This document shows positions 1-6,728 of a stretch of 7,122 nt of DNA, one piece after another (within the stretch, counting starts at the first letter, position 1; the number at the start of each line of letters is the position of its first letter). The DNA is taken from assembly GCA_021736965.1 (NCBI GenBank), contig JAIPEV010000086.1, positions 1 through 7,122 on the forward strand, written 5' to 3'. Below the pieces are notes generated by a model, which saw only the letters and a list, made by a program, of their open reading frames with translations, did no database searches and was not told the DNA's origin. The stretch comes from Halanaerobiales bacterium (GTDB taxonomy: Bacteria; Bacillota; Halanaerobiia; Halanaerobiales; M55B127). The position numbers and the translations under genes are program-made.

Positions 1-155
1 AGGTTCTCTTTGAAATGCTTCTTCCACTTTGCTATCATATTACCGCTGACACCATACTTTGAGGAAAGTTGTGAAAGTGTTAGCTCTTCTTGCATTGCCT
101 CAAGTGCTACTTTTGCCTTAAAGCTGCTGCCATAAGTTTTCCTTCTTTTTACCAT
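1..155 (-). CDS. IS3-family transposase OrfA, N-terminal part (runs off window)
   Basis: Only the first 51 codons are present; the gene continues beyond the left edge. The translation starts MVKRRKTYGSSFKAKVALEA and continues through LTLSQLSSKYGVSGNMIAKWKKHFK. This is the classic HTH_Tnp_1 (OrfA) helix-turn-helix of IS3-family elements, which binds the element's ends. Orf B, with the DDE catalytic domain, would normally follow with a programmed frameshift, but it is not in view. The ATG at 155-153 is supported by an upstream AAAGGA ribosome binding site 8 nt away. The gene carries its own promoter and is transcribed away from the polysaccharide operon, in the same direction. Base composition is less AT-rich than in the cluster genes. 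Whether the full element is intact cannot be judged. Confidence 0.85.
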   Translation of the reverse strand, partial: MVKRRKTYGSSFKAKVALEAMQEELTLSQLSSKYGVSGNMIAKWKKHFKEN

Positions 156-190
156 CTCAATTTCCTTTCATTTCTTTTAATATTAATATA

Positions 191-218
191 ATTATAAAAG
201 AAAATTTATCCTTAGCAA
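191..218 (-). promoter_or_regulatory. Promoter of the IS3 transposase gene
   Basis: On the minus strand a perfect -10 TATAAT (191-196) lies 16 bp from a -35-like TTGCTA (213-218). It sits just inside the terminal repeat and about 35 bp before the ATG at 155, where IS3 elements usually keep the transposase promoter. Predicted from sequence only. Confidence 0.55.
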
Positions 219-264
219 GTTGTCCGAATTTTAGGGCTCATTATACTGTGAGCTGATTAGATTA

Positions 265-453
265 TTAAACAGTTAAGACCTCTTTTCTGATTAAGTTATA
301 GTATTTTTGTGTAATAATTTTGGGAGTATATTTTGTTTCAAATGCTTTTCGTGCATTTTTACCCATTTCAATACAAACATTTTTATTATGATATAAATAA
401 TCAATAGCCTGAATAAGTTTAATGGGACGCTTCCAATATTTATTGAGCTTCAC
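265..453 (-). pseudogene. Glycosyltransferase C-terminal remnant
   Basis: A 62-codon open frame matching only the tail of GT4/GT1-type glycosyltransferases. The pattern LIQAIDYLYHNKNVCIEMGKNARKAF..KYTPKIITQKYYNLI is the usual last helices after the nucleotide-sugar-binding domain (compare the family's 'ai..Ll.d...r..mg.nAr......ysw..i...y..ly'). The whole acceptor domain and the E-x7-E donor site are absent; intact enzymes are about 350-400 residues. The only in-frame start is a GTG at 453-451, with no Shine-Dalgarno, and an in-frame TAA lies two codons upstream. It begins 11 bp after the sulfotransferase stop. The truncation is therefore on the operon side rather than the IS side, which suggests that an incoming gene block replaced the 5' part. 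It may be translated as a by-product but is unlikely to be catalytic. Confidence 0.75.
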
Positions 454-464
454 AACTTAATTCA

Positions 465-1328
465 TTAATTACATTTTCCTAAAATATAAATTTTTGCAAT
501 AATACTGTAAAAAAAAGATGATATAATAGATTTATTGTTAAAAATGTATTTCTTTTTTTTCATTTCAGGATATAAGGTTTTTTCAATTTTTTTAATTAAT
601 TGTGGGGATAATTCACTTTGCCATTTATCAATATTTTTAATCATTACAGGTTTAAATAGATTTTTTTTCCATTGATATTCTTTACCAAAGACAACGTCAT
701 TAGATTTTTCATAAAAACTTAACATATTGTTTTCAAATTTTAAATCTAAAAGTGATAGTATTTTTGACAGTTCTTTTTCAGGATTAATTATTAGCTCTTC
801 AAACTTAATTTCAATATAATTTTTAAAATGATTTTTATTATTAATCAAATAGTTAAATTGTGCTTTATATGCAAGTAAATGCTGCCAGAGAGGTTTATTT
901 TGGGACCATACTGCTTTTATTCTTGACGCGATGACTGCTCTGGGGTCTCTATAGATATTTACAATAATTGCATTTGGAAAAAATTTGTTAATTTGTTTTA
1001 TGTTTTCAATATTTTTAGGATCTTTATCCCCCACATAATCTTTATTACAGGATTTAGCAAAATCTTTTAAGAGGTTAGTATAGAAGTCTACAAAATTTCT
1101 TGCAGATAGTATAGTTTCTTCAATATTTAGATTTAAATTTTTTAAATATTTATCATTAATAATATTTTTTATTTCTTTTCTGAAAGAAGATTTTTTTTTT
1201 ATATAGTTTCTAATAAAGTGAGTTTCTGGCGGAAATGCAATTTTACTGTGAGCATTTAACATACTTTGCAAAAGAGACGTACCTGAACGGCCAACGCCTA
1301 CAATAAAAATTGGTTGGAATTTCTCCAT
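465..1328 (-). CDS. PAPS-dependent sulfotransferase (Sulfotransfer_3-like)
   Basis: 287 residues, the usual length for a bacterial sulfotransferase that moves a sulfuryl group from PAPS to a hydroxyl, here probably of a sugar or lipid-linked glycan in the cytoplasm. The N-terminal P-loop-like 5'-phosphosulfate motif is VGVGRSGTSLLQSM (residues 10-23). A GDKDPKN segment (100-106) is the family's 'gdKtP' element. The 3'-phosphate motif is IYRDPRAVIASR, with R127 and S135 in the expected places. FEELIINPEKELSKIL (176-191) and the late W-Q-x-x-L-S-P segment are also typical. There is no signal peptide. It starts 4 bp after the stop of the propeller gene and is probably translationally coupled, since only a weak AGAG-like ribosome site precedes it. 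An A10 tract encodes part of the KKK near residues 44-46. The substrate cannot be inferred. Confidence 0.88.
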   Translation of the reverse strand: MEKFQPIFIVGVGRSGTSLLQSMLNAHSKIAFPPETHFIRNYIKKKSSFRKEIKNIINDKYLKNLNLNIEETILSARNFVDFYTNLLKDFAKSCNKDYVGDKDPKNIENIKQINKFFPNAIIVNIYRDPRAVIASRIKAVWSQNKPLWQHLLAYKAQFNYLINNKNHFKNYIEIKFEELIINPEKELSKILSLLDLKFENNMLSFYEKSNDVVFGKEYQWKKNLFKPVMIKNIDKWQSELSPQLIKKIEKTLYPEMKKKKYIFNNKSIISSFFYSIIAKIYILGKCN

Positions 1329-1332
1329 GATA

Positions 1333-2199
1333 TCATTCTCTTTTTAAACCATGCAATTTATATGATAATTTTTCATATTTATTTTCTTCTTTAAAAAACT
1401 CTATAAATCCGTAACCAAAATATTTACAGTGCCAAAAATCTTTTTTAAATTTTTTAAATTCTTGCCAGGTACAACCATCATCTTGTGATTTATATATAAT
1501 TGCTTTATGTTTCTTTCTGTTTTCAATCGTCGTGGCAATATAATAATATCCATTTTTATCTACAGTCGAATAGTATGCGGGTCCTTCTATTTCTTTAACA
1601 GGTCTTACATTTCTTTTGGTTTTATCGTAAATATAAATATAGTTTTTCCCATTAGGATTATCTGAACCCCAAAATAAATATTTCTTTGCTTGTATTATAC
1701 TTACAGCTCTAAATTGCTGACTGCCTTCACCTATTGTTTTTGTTTTTTTGTTTTTAATATTTATTTTATAAATACCACATTCTGTATCTTTATCGCCTGT
1801 TCCTACAAGTAAATAACCTGGATTATATTTATCGTGCTGGACAAAGTGAATATGTCTTATTTTTTTAAATACAAAAAATAATTCTTTTTCAAACTTTTCT
1901 AAATTAACTTTGTAAATGAAAACAGGAATCCTATATTTGTTACCCCAATAATCTCCATAATATAAATTTTTATCATATAACGTTATTCCATCCTTAAGAG
2001 GTTTTGAGCCTTTATTTATTTTTATAAACACCTTGCGGTTATTATTGATAATAATAATTTTTTTTTTAAATAAAATTATTTTAATATGTTTAGATATTGT
2101 TATTTTAAATAGATTTCTTCTTAGTAGTCTTTTTAAAAGTTTAGGTAATAACAAAACTTGCAATTTAAACAAAAAGTAATGTAGATTATTCGAATTCAT
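1333..2199 (-). CDS. Asp-box (BNR-like) beta-propeller protein of unknown function
   Basis: 288 residues. I do not recognise a named family. A canonical Asp-box, S-Q-D-D-G-C-T-W (238-245), is preceded by IIYK and followed by a beta strand, as in sialidase-type propellers. Repeating strand patterns such as GITLYDKNLYYGDYWGN (71-87), LLVGTGDKDTECGIYKI (130-146), YLFWGSDNPNGKNYIYIYD (174-192) and YYSTVDKNGYYYIAT (209-223) look like successive propeller blades. The N-terminal 45 residues are basic and hydrophobic (LLLPKLLKRLLRR) without a clear signal-peptide cleavage site, so it may stay cytoplasmic or associate with the membrane. Sialidase catalytic residues cannot be assigned and the length allows perhaps five blades, so hydrolase activity should not be assumed. 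It lies 15 bp after the asparagine-synthase gene with no obvious ribosome site, and 4 bp before the sulfotransferase. A T10 run on the plus strand (2058-2067) falls within the IILFKKKIIII coding region. Confidence 0.7.
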   Translation of the reverse strand: MNSNNLHYFLFKLQVLLLPKLLKRLLRRNLFKITISKHIKIILFKKKIIIINNNRKVFIKINKGSKPLKDGITLYDKNLYYGDYWGNKYRIPVFIYKVNLEKFEKELFFVFKKIRHIHFVQHDKYNPGYLLVGTGDKDTECGIYKINIKNKKTKTIGEGSQQFRAVSIIQAKKYLFWGSDNPNGKNYIYIYDKTKRNVRPVKEIEGPAYYSTVDKNGYYYIATTIENRKKHKAIIYKSQDDGCTWQEFKKFKKDFWHCKYFGYGFIEFFKEENKYEKLSYKLHGLKRE

Positions 2200-2214
2200 T
2201 AAAATAGCAATTTA

Positions 2215-4134
2215 TTACTTGAACGAAGAAACATCTAACTCGTTATTCACGCGTTCTATGAAAATATTATACCAACACATAAAATTCAATAGACTGAAAT
2301 AATAACGATCATTTTTCTGATTTAATAATTCCTCTAGCGCTTTAATATTAAAAATTTCAGTTTTATTAGCAAAAGAAATTAATAGAGACTTAAGTTTTTG
2401 TCCTATTTTATTGTTTTTCCACTCTTTTACAGGAGCTTGAAATCCTCGCTTCTTTTTATATATAAATTCTTTTGAAAGCTTATCAGTCATTGTAGCTTTT
2501 AGTATAGCTTTGGTTTCTTTACCTCGATTAAGCCTCCATTCAGAAGGTAGACTCATAACCAGTTCAATAATTCTATGGTCTAAATAGGGTACACGACCTT
2601 CGATAGAAAATGCCATTCCCATTTTATCAAGGCGCATTAACATTAGCTCAGGTAAACGAAACATAATATCAGTATAATTCATCCAACCACTAATATCAGT
2701 ATAATTTCTGTAATTAAGGAATTCCTTATACAAAGGAGCAATTATTGTTTCATAGGAGTTATTATTAACCTTATTCAAAATATAATTCGAAAGGATTGAT
2801 TTTTTACCAGCTTCTCCAAAATCCATAGCACCACTCCAAAAAATAGGCAAATTATTTTTTATTCGAGCTGAGATTTCTTTATAAGGGGAGAAGCTGTTTT
2901 TTATAAAACAGTTCAACGTTTTTCCTATTACATTATTAAATATATTCGGCAATTTGTCACAGACATATTGTAAATTTCTATATTTTATCCATTTTTCGTA
3001 TCCAAAGAAAATTTCATCACTACCTTCTCCTCCCACGACAACAGGTACAGCTGTCTCTCTTGCTTTTTTTGAAAGGAAATAAACAGAAGTACATACAGGT
3101 GCTGCAATAGGTTCATCTTGAAAATAACTAACATTAAGGAGAGCATTGAAATATAATTCATCTGTAAGTGGTACTTCATTATAACATGCATTACTTTCTT
3201 CAGCCAATTGTTTGGCAATAATGTTCTCATTATATTTTTCATATTCTGGATAATTTACCGTATAAGAATTAAGATCAATTACTCTCTCTTTCGCTAATTT
3301 TAAAAGATAGGCTGAATCAATACCTCCAGAAAGAAAAATACCTACTGGAACATCTGCATGCATCCTATAATCCATCGAAGAATGTATTAACCTGTTAAGC
3401 TCTTCTTTGGCATCTTTTATAGAATTAAAACTGTAGTGACTCATTAAAGGATGCCAGTATTTATTTTTTATAATCTTTTTGCGTTTAAGGTTAACTTCAA
3501 TGAATTCTGCAGGTCTAAGTTTAGAAATTTTTTTAAATAATGTTTTAGGAGCAGGTAAAGAACGAAAAGTTAGGTGATGGTAAAAGTTTTCTATATCAAG
3601 GTTTGCTGTTATGCAGGGATGTTTTAAAATTGCTTTTATTTCAGATGAAAATATAAATCCATTCTTTGATTCAGAGTAATATAGAGGTTTAATTCCAATT
3701 CGGTCTCTTACTAAGAAAACTTTTTGTAGATTTATATCATATATTACAAAAGCAAACATTCCATTAAGCTTTTTTAAGAGCTTTTCTAAGCCCCATGTTA
3801 GATAACCCTGTAATAATACTTCAGTATCCGAATGGTCTGTTTGGAAATTTACATTATATTTATGTTTAAGTTCTTTAAATAAATCTTTGTAATTATATAT
3901 TTCTCCATTAAATGCTATTACAGCTCTCTTATATCTATCTACCATTGGCTGATTTGCGGTTTCTGAAATATCAATAATAGAAAGTCTGCGATGGCCAAAA
4001 CCTATTTTGTAATTATTGCTTACCCAGAAACCTTCTGCATCTGGACCTCGATGTGTAATAGTCCGAGTCATTGAGACTAGAGCATTTTCATTTATTTGTT
4101 TGTCAAATGAGATAATACCTGTTAATCCACACAT
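2215..4134 (-). CDS. asnB: Glutamine-hydrolysing asparagine synthase-like amidotransferase
   Basis: 639 residues, typical length for long AsnB-type enzymes. Cys2 after the initiator Met is the class II glutaminase nucleophile (MCGLTGII). The glutaminase domain (about 2-215) has HRGPD (28-32), GHRRLSIID (47-55), FNGEIYNY (75-82), SDTEVLLQG (102-110), LNGMFAF (123-129) and VRDRIGIKPLYY (142-153). The C-terminal synthetase domain has the ATP PP-loop LSGGIDS (268-274) and GGEGSDEIFFGYE (368-380), followed by the LMLMRLDKMGMA and EGRVPYLDHR blocks. All expected motifs are intact, so ATP-dependent amide transfer from glutamine is likely. The ATG overlaps the end of the upstream glycosyltransferase by 13 bp, with AAAGG about 9 nt upstream. 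In a glycan operon the acceptor may be a uronic acid or amino-acid substituent, as known for WbpS-type O-antigen enzymes, rather than free aspartate; this is inference. The gene symbol denotes the family. Confidence 0.92.
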   Translation of the reverse strand: MCGLTGIISFDKQINENALVSMTRTITHRGPDAEGFWVSNNYKIGFGHRRLSIIDISETANQPMVDRYKRAVIAFNGEIYNYKDLFKELKHKYNVNFQTDHSDTEVLLQGYLTWGLEKLLKKLNGMFAFVIYDINLQKVFLVRDRIGIKPLYYSESKNGFIFSSEIKAILKHPCITANLDIENFYHHLTFRSLPAPKTLFKKISKLRPAEFIEVNLKRKKIIKNKYWHPLMSHYSFNSIKDAKEELNRLIHSSMDYRMHADVPVGIFLSGGIDSAYLLKLAKERVIDLNSYTVNYPEYEKYNENIIAKQLAEESNACYNEVPLTDELYFNALLNVSYFQDEPIAAPVCTSVYFLSKKARETAVPVVVGGEGSDEIFFGYEKWIKYRNLQYVCDKLPNIFNNVIGKTLNCFIKNSFSPYKEISARIKNNLPIFWSGAMDFGEAGKKSILSNYILNKVNNNSYETIIAPLYKEFLNYRNYTDISGWMNYTDIMFRLPELMLMRLDKMGMAFSIEGRVPYLDHRIIELVMSLPSEWRLNRGKETKAILKATMTDKLSKEFIYKKKRGFQAPVKEWKNNKIGQKLKSLLISFANKTEIFNIKALEELLNQKNDRYYFSLLNFMCWYNIFIERVNNELDVSSFK

Positions 4135-5213
4135 ATTTTTATACCTTTAATCCCAAGTTCATAAGCTAACTTGGGAAGAACTTTAGTTTTATCAAAAAGT
4201 TTACGGCTTTCTAATGTATTATTTTTTAATTTTTCTAGTAATTTGGGGTTAAATATAATTGTTTCCATTTTTAATTTTAAATCACCATTTTTATTTAAAT
4301 CAAAAACGAGTCCGTTAATTTCGTCTTTTACTATTTCCATAGGTCCGGGTAAATTTGAACAGATAACAGGGATATTGCTTATTAAAGCTTCAACTATTGC
4401 TCCCGGATGCCCCTCGGAATAAAGCTTGCTTGGGAAAATTAAAATATCATTTAGTATAAGCTCATTTCTTAATATATTATTAGCTAAATACCCGTGATAA
4501 AAAATTTTATCACTAAATTTGTAAAAGGAATTTGCTACATTGTTTGGGTCGCTGCCATATATATGAAGTTCTAAGGCTTGTTCGTTACCATTTTTAGTAA
4601 TTGAAATAAATGCTTCTATCAAATCATTAATTCCCTTTTCTTTAATTAGTTCACCCATAAATGCAAAGCGTATTTTGTTACTTGGTATTTTTTTTTCCGT
4701 TATTTGTAGATTATTAATACATCGGTATCCGGGTATGACAGCTATTTTATTTTGAAGGAATTTAGGGAATTCCTTTTTTCCTATATTTGTTTGAACAACA
4801 ATTTTTTTACACAGCGATAAAAACAAAGGGGATAATATTCTTAAAAAAAAAATAGACTTCTTTAACTCTAGAAAAGGATGCCCTCCAAAAAATCTTAAAT
4901 AGCAAGGTTTTCTAAAAACGTGGAATATTGGAATAATAAATATTCCAAATTTTATAAGGTTCTTCCATCCAAAAAAAATTAATGCGCTCGATTTATGCAG
5001 ATCTTTAAGTAATAATAAAACTCTTTTGGCAGTTTCAAAAAAATTAATATTACCAGGCGTTGAACTATTTCTCTGATTTCTTACAGGTAAATCATAATGA
5101 ATAAATTCAACTTTATTTGATTTTAAGTAGTCATAGAAAAGCCTAAATGATACTCTAGCACCTCCATTTGGTGGAGGCAAAGGGCCAATTAATAATATTT
5201 TTTTGTTATTCAT
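4122..5213 (-). CDS. GT4-family (GT-B fold) glycosyltransferase
   Basis: 363 residues, full length for the family. The N-terminal acceptor domain opens with a glycine/proline-rich loop, LLIGPLPPPNGGARVSF (7-23). The donor half carries FAFMGELIKEKGINDLIEAF (183-202), FYHGYLANN (238-246) and the E-x7-E nucleotide-sugar site, EGHPGAIVEAL (267-277, E267 and E275), then PVICSNLPGPMEIV (282-295) and NGLVFD (300-305). A hydrophobic stretch near 87-99 and the basic segments 116-137 suggest peripheral membrane contact, as usual for enzymes working on lipid-linked glycans. The donor and acceptor sugars are not predictable. It appears to be the first gene of the downstream operon. No Shine-Dalgarno is visible before the ATG at 5213, and its stop lies inside the start of the asnB-like gene. 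A T10 tract occurs in the coding strand (4843-4852). Confidence 0.9.
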   Translation of the reverse strand: MNNKKILLIGPLPPPNGGARVSFRLFYDYLKSNKVEFIHYDLPVRNQRNSSTPGNINFFETAKRVLLLLKDLHKSSALIFFGWKNLIKFGIFIIPIFHVFRKPCYLRFFGGHPFLELKKSIFFLRILSPLFLSLCKKIVVQTNIGKKEFPKFLQNKIAVIPGYRCINNLQITEKKIPSNKIRFAFMGELIKEKGINDLIEAFISITKNGNEQALELHIYGSDPNNVANSFYKFSDKIFYHGYLANNILRNELILNDILIFPSKLYSEGHPGAIVEALISNIPVICSNLPGPMEIVKDEINGLVFDLNKNGDLKLKMETIIFNPKLLEKLKNNTLESRKLFDKTKVLPKLAYELGIKGIKICVD

Positions 5214-5238
5214 TTATCAATTAATTACTTAAATTTTT

Positions 5239-5244
5239 ATTATA
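5239..5244 (-). promoter_or_regulatory. Putative extended -10 of the glycan operon
   Basis: The minus strand reads TGATATAAT, a perfect -10 hexamer with the extended TGn element, about 26 bp before the ATG of the glycosyltransferase gene. No good -35 lies 17 bp further upstream (AACTTT at best). This would give a short leader of under 20 nt. The region is so AT-rich that chance matches are likely. Confidence 0.4.
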
Positions 5245-5455
5245 TCAAACAGATAGATTCGAAAGTTTTATAAATATAAAGAATAAAAAAGTGACAAGTT
5301 TCTTCAGATAGTTTCTAATAATTTTTCTGACTTATTGTTTATTCATATTTTAGCTTACTTTTTTTGGGAAAAAATTACCGCTCAGTTGAATATAAATGAA
5401 CAATAGATATTTTTTTAAAAAAATGCTATGTACAAAAAAATCATCCTAATATAAT

Positions 5456-5553
5456 AATTAGACGGTCCACGAAAAGGGGTTTCATAGCTTTGATTTTTCT
5501 TTTGTTATGATAATCATATCACAAGATGTATGATTTTTCACAGCCGTCTAATT
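5456..5553 (-). repeat. 98-bp inverted-repeat element (MITE or structured RNA)
   Basis: The arms AATTAGACGG (5456-5465) and CCGTCTAATT (5544-5553) are perfect inverted repeats. On the minus strand the helix continues CTGTGAAAA with TTTTCGTGG after one bulged A, giving about 19 pairs including three consecutive G-U pairs. A central hairpin, TTGT(GA)TATGAT/ATCATAACAA, fills the middle. If the termini are taken as AGACGG, each side is flanked by AATT, a possible 4-bp target duplication. The element begins 9 bp after the stop of the sulfotransferase at 5563, so it is probably in that gene's 3' UTR. It may be a miniature transposable element, an IS remnant or an RNA structure; no transposase lies within it. 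Confidence 0.6.
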
Positions 5554-5562
5554 TTATTAATA

Positions 5563-6549
5563 TTATTTATCAATATCCTTTATAATTTCTATTAAACCAT
5601 ATTCTTTATTTTTTTTTAATTCTTTAAAAAAGAATTCTCGAAAATATGTAACCTTTTTAATTCTATAAAATTCTGGGAAAAAATTACTAGAAAAATATAT
5701 TTTGATTTTTAGTAATAAAAATGCAGAAATAGGGCAATAAGAAAAGAAAAAAAATAAAAATTTTATTATTATTCGATCGTATGTGTATATTTTTTTTGAA
5801 ATTTCTTTTTTATTTATAAAACTGGAATTAGGTTTAAATCTATTAATTTCTTTGGGCTTAGGTGCTTCTAATTTTTTAAAAATTAAATTTAGGACTTCGT
5901 GAGGATTTGATTTAAAATAATCATATTTAAATAAAAGACCTTTTTCCGCATTTATAATTTTTTGAATTTTTTTATAATGAATTACATTTCTAGATACACT
6001 TAAAAGCATAATTATATATTTTCCTAAATAGCTATTTCTTATAGAATTTTGCTTGTATTCCATTCCAATCGTCGAATTTACGACATCATCTAAATTCCTT
6101 TTTATTGAAAAAAAATGTACTTTTGAGTATCTTGATTCTAATAATTTTTTAAATTTCCGAAATTCTTTATTATCTAAATAAAATTCAGGATCTAATTTAG
6201 TTAGCCAGTATTTTGATAAATTATTTTCCGCATATTTATCCATCAAATCAAGATAAATTTTATAAAAATTGTTTTTTTTTTTAATATAAAGATCTTGTTT
6301 GTTTCCTTTTGCTAAGTTGAAATAATCACCTGAAGTGTAGAGTTCAACAAATTTTATATATTTATCCAGACTACTAAGGTTTCCCCAATATTTTTTATAC
6401 TTATAAATATTGTTTTCTAGAATTCCCCAATGTAATTTACTTTCAACTGCAGTAATTTTTTTGCTACCAGCTATAACATTAGAGAACCAAGTTGTTCCAT
6501 TTCTTGCTGAACCTAATATAAAAATTGGTTCAATTTTTTTAGAACTCAT
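5563..6549 (-). CDS. Divergent PAPS-dependent sulfotransferase
   Basis: 328 residues, clearly a different subfamily from the sulfotransferase at 465-1328. The 5'-phosphosulfate motif is GSARNGTTWFSNVI (13-26). WLTKLDPE (115-122) matches the family's 'KtPe' element. The 3'-phosphate motif is FFSIKRNLDDVVNSTIG (146-162), with R151 and S159 in register. LFKYDYFKSNPHEVLNLIF (206-224) is the usual late helix. The last 75 residues exceed the common core and include a hydrophobic, phenylalanine-rich stretch (258-288) that may anchor or dock the protein at the membrane. The start ATG at 6549 is well supported by a GGAGG ribosome site 5 nt upstream, the strongest in the window. It is separated from the operon by 349 bp and may be its own transcription unit. 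An A11 tract (coding strand, 6272-6282) encodes Lys residues near 90-93. The substrate is unknown, but a surface glycan is likely from context. Confidence 0.85.
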   Translation of the reverse strand: MSSKKIEPIFILGSARNGTTWFSNVIAGSKKITAVESKLHWGILENNIYKYKKYWGNLSSLDKYIKFVELYTSGDYFNLAKGNKQDLYIKKKNNFYKIYLDLMDKYAENNLSKYWLTKLDPEFYLDNKEFRKFKKLLESRYSKVHFFSIKRNLDDVVNSTIGMEYKQNSIRNSYLGKYIIMLLSVSRNVIHYKKIQKIINAEKGLLFKYDYFKSNPHEVLNLIFKKLEAPKPKEINRFKPNSSFINKKEISKKIYTYDRIIIKFLFFFFSYCPISAFLLLKIKIYFSSNFFPEFYRIKKVTYFREFFFKELKKNKEYGLIEIIKDIDK

Positions 6550-6582
6550 AAAACCTCCAGCAATAGTTAAAAATCTTTAAAT

Positions 6583-6588
6583 TTTATA
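6583..6588 (-). promoter_or_regulatory. Putative -10 upstream of the second sulfotransferase
   Basis: The minus strand reads TGTTATAAA, an extended -10-like element 33 bp before the ATG at 6549. The best -35 at 16 bp is only TTCTGA. An imperfect 7-bp hairpin, ATCAGGA/TTCTGAT, lies just upstream (about 6611-6639). Nothing else is seen in 6550-6666. Weak call. Confidence 0.3.
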
Positions 6589-6728
6589 ACACAGAAAGAT
6601 TTCATCAGAACTTGAATTACAAAACTCCTGATGATATATATATTTTTATAACCCAGAAGCTAAGAAGGGGATGTCCCTCTGATTGTTAAAATTTGATGGT
6701 TTCCTGTATTATAAACATAACTTCAAAC

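Larger units (their letters stand above)
1..240 (-). mobile_element. IS3-family insertion sequence, 5' end (partial)
   Basis: The upstream end of an IS3-type element, cut by the window's left edge. It contains the first 51 codons of an orfA-like gene, a promoter, and a probable terminal inverted repeat. Read on the minus strand, the terminus starts TGAGCCCTAAAATTCGGACA at 240; a 5'-TG end followed by a GGACA block resembles many IS3-family ends. The outer boundary at 240 is inferred from this pattern, because the other end is outside the window and the repeat and target duplication cannot be compared. The element ends only 24 bp past the stop of the glycosyltransferase remnant. Confidence 0.75.
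5214..5562 (-). other. Non-coding gap between the two transcription units
   Basis: 349 bp without a supportable gene. It holds the putative operon promoter near 5239-5244 and the 98-bp inverted-repeat element at 5456-5553. A 16-bp A7/T7 palindrome at 5409-5424 is probably compositional. I see no tRNA, no clear intrinsic terminator and no small gene with a ribosome site in the remaining sequence. Confidence 0.6.

Noticed and set aside
2985..3242. 85-codon minus-strand frame inside the asnB-like gene
   Set aside because: It overlaps the conserved synthetase domain in another frame, shows no recognisable domain, and is a shadow.
4171..4422. 83-codon plus-strand frame opposite the glycosyltransferase
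   Set aside because: It is antisense to the conserved E-x7-E region and the translation shows no family features.
5409..5424. 16-bp A7/T7 palindrome as a terminator or binding site
   Set aside because: It has no GC stem, and such runs are frequent in this AT-rich sequence.
5440..5553. Intrinsic terminator of the second sulfotransferase
   Set aside because: The stem is long and interrupted, and the nearest T-run on the minus strand begins about 15 nt past the stem, so it does not fit a standard Rho-independent terminator.
5456..5553. CRISPR repeat or tRNA-like element
   Set aside because: There is a single pair of inverted arms, with no direct-repeat array and no cloverleaf or CCA-type features.
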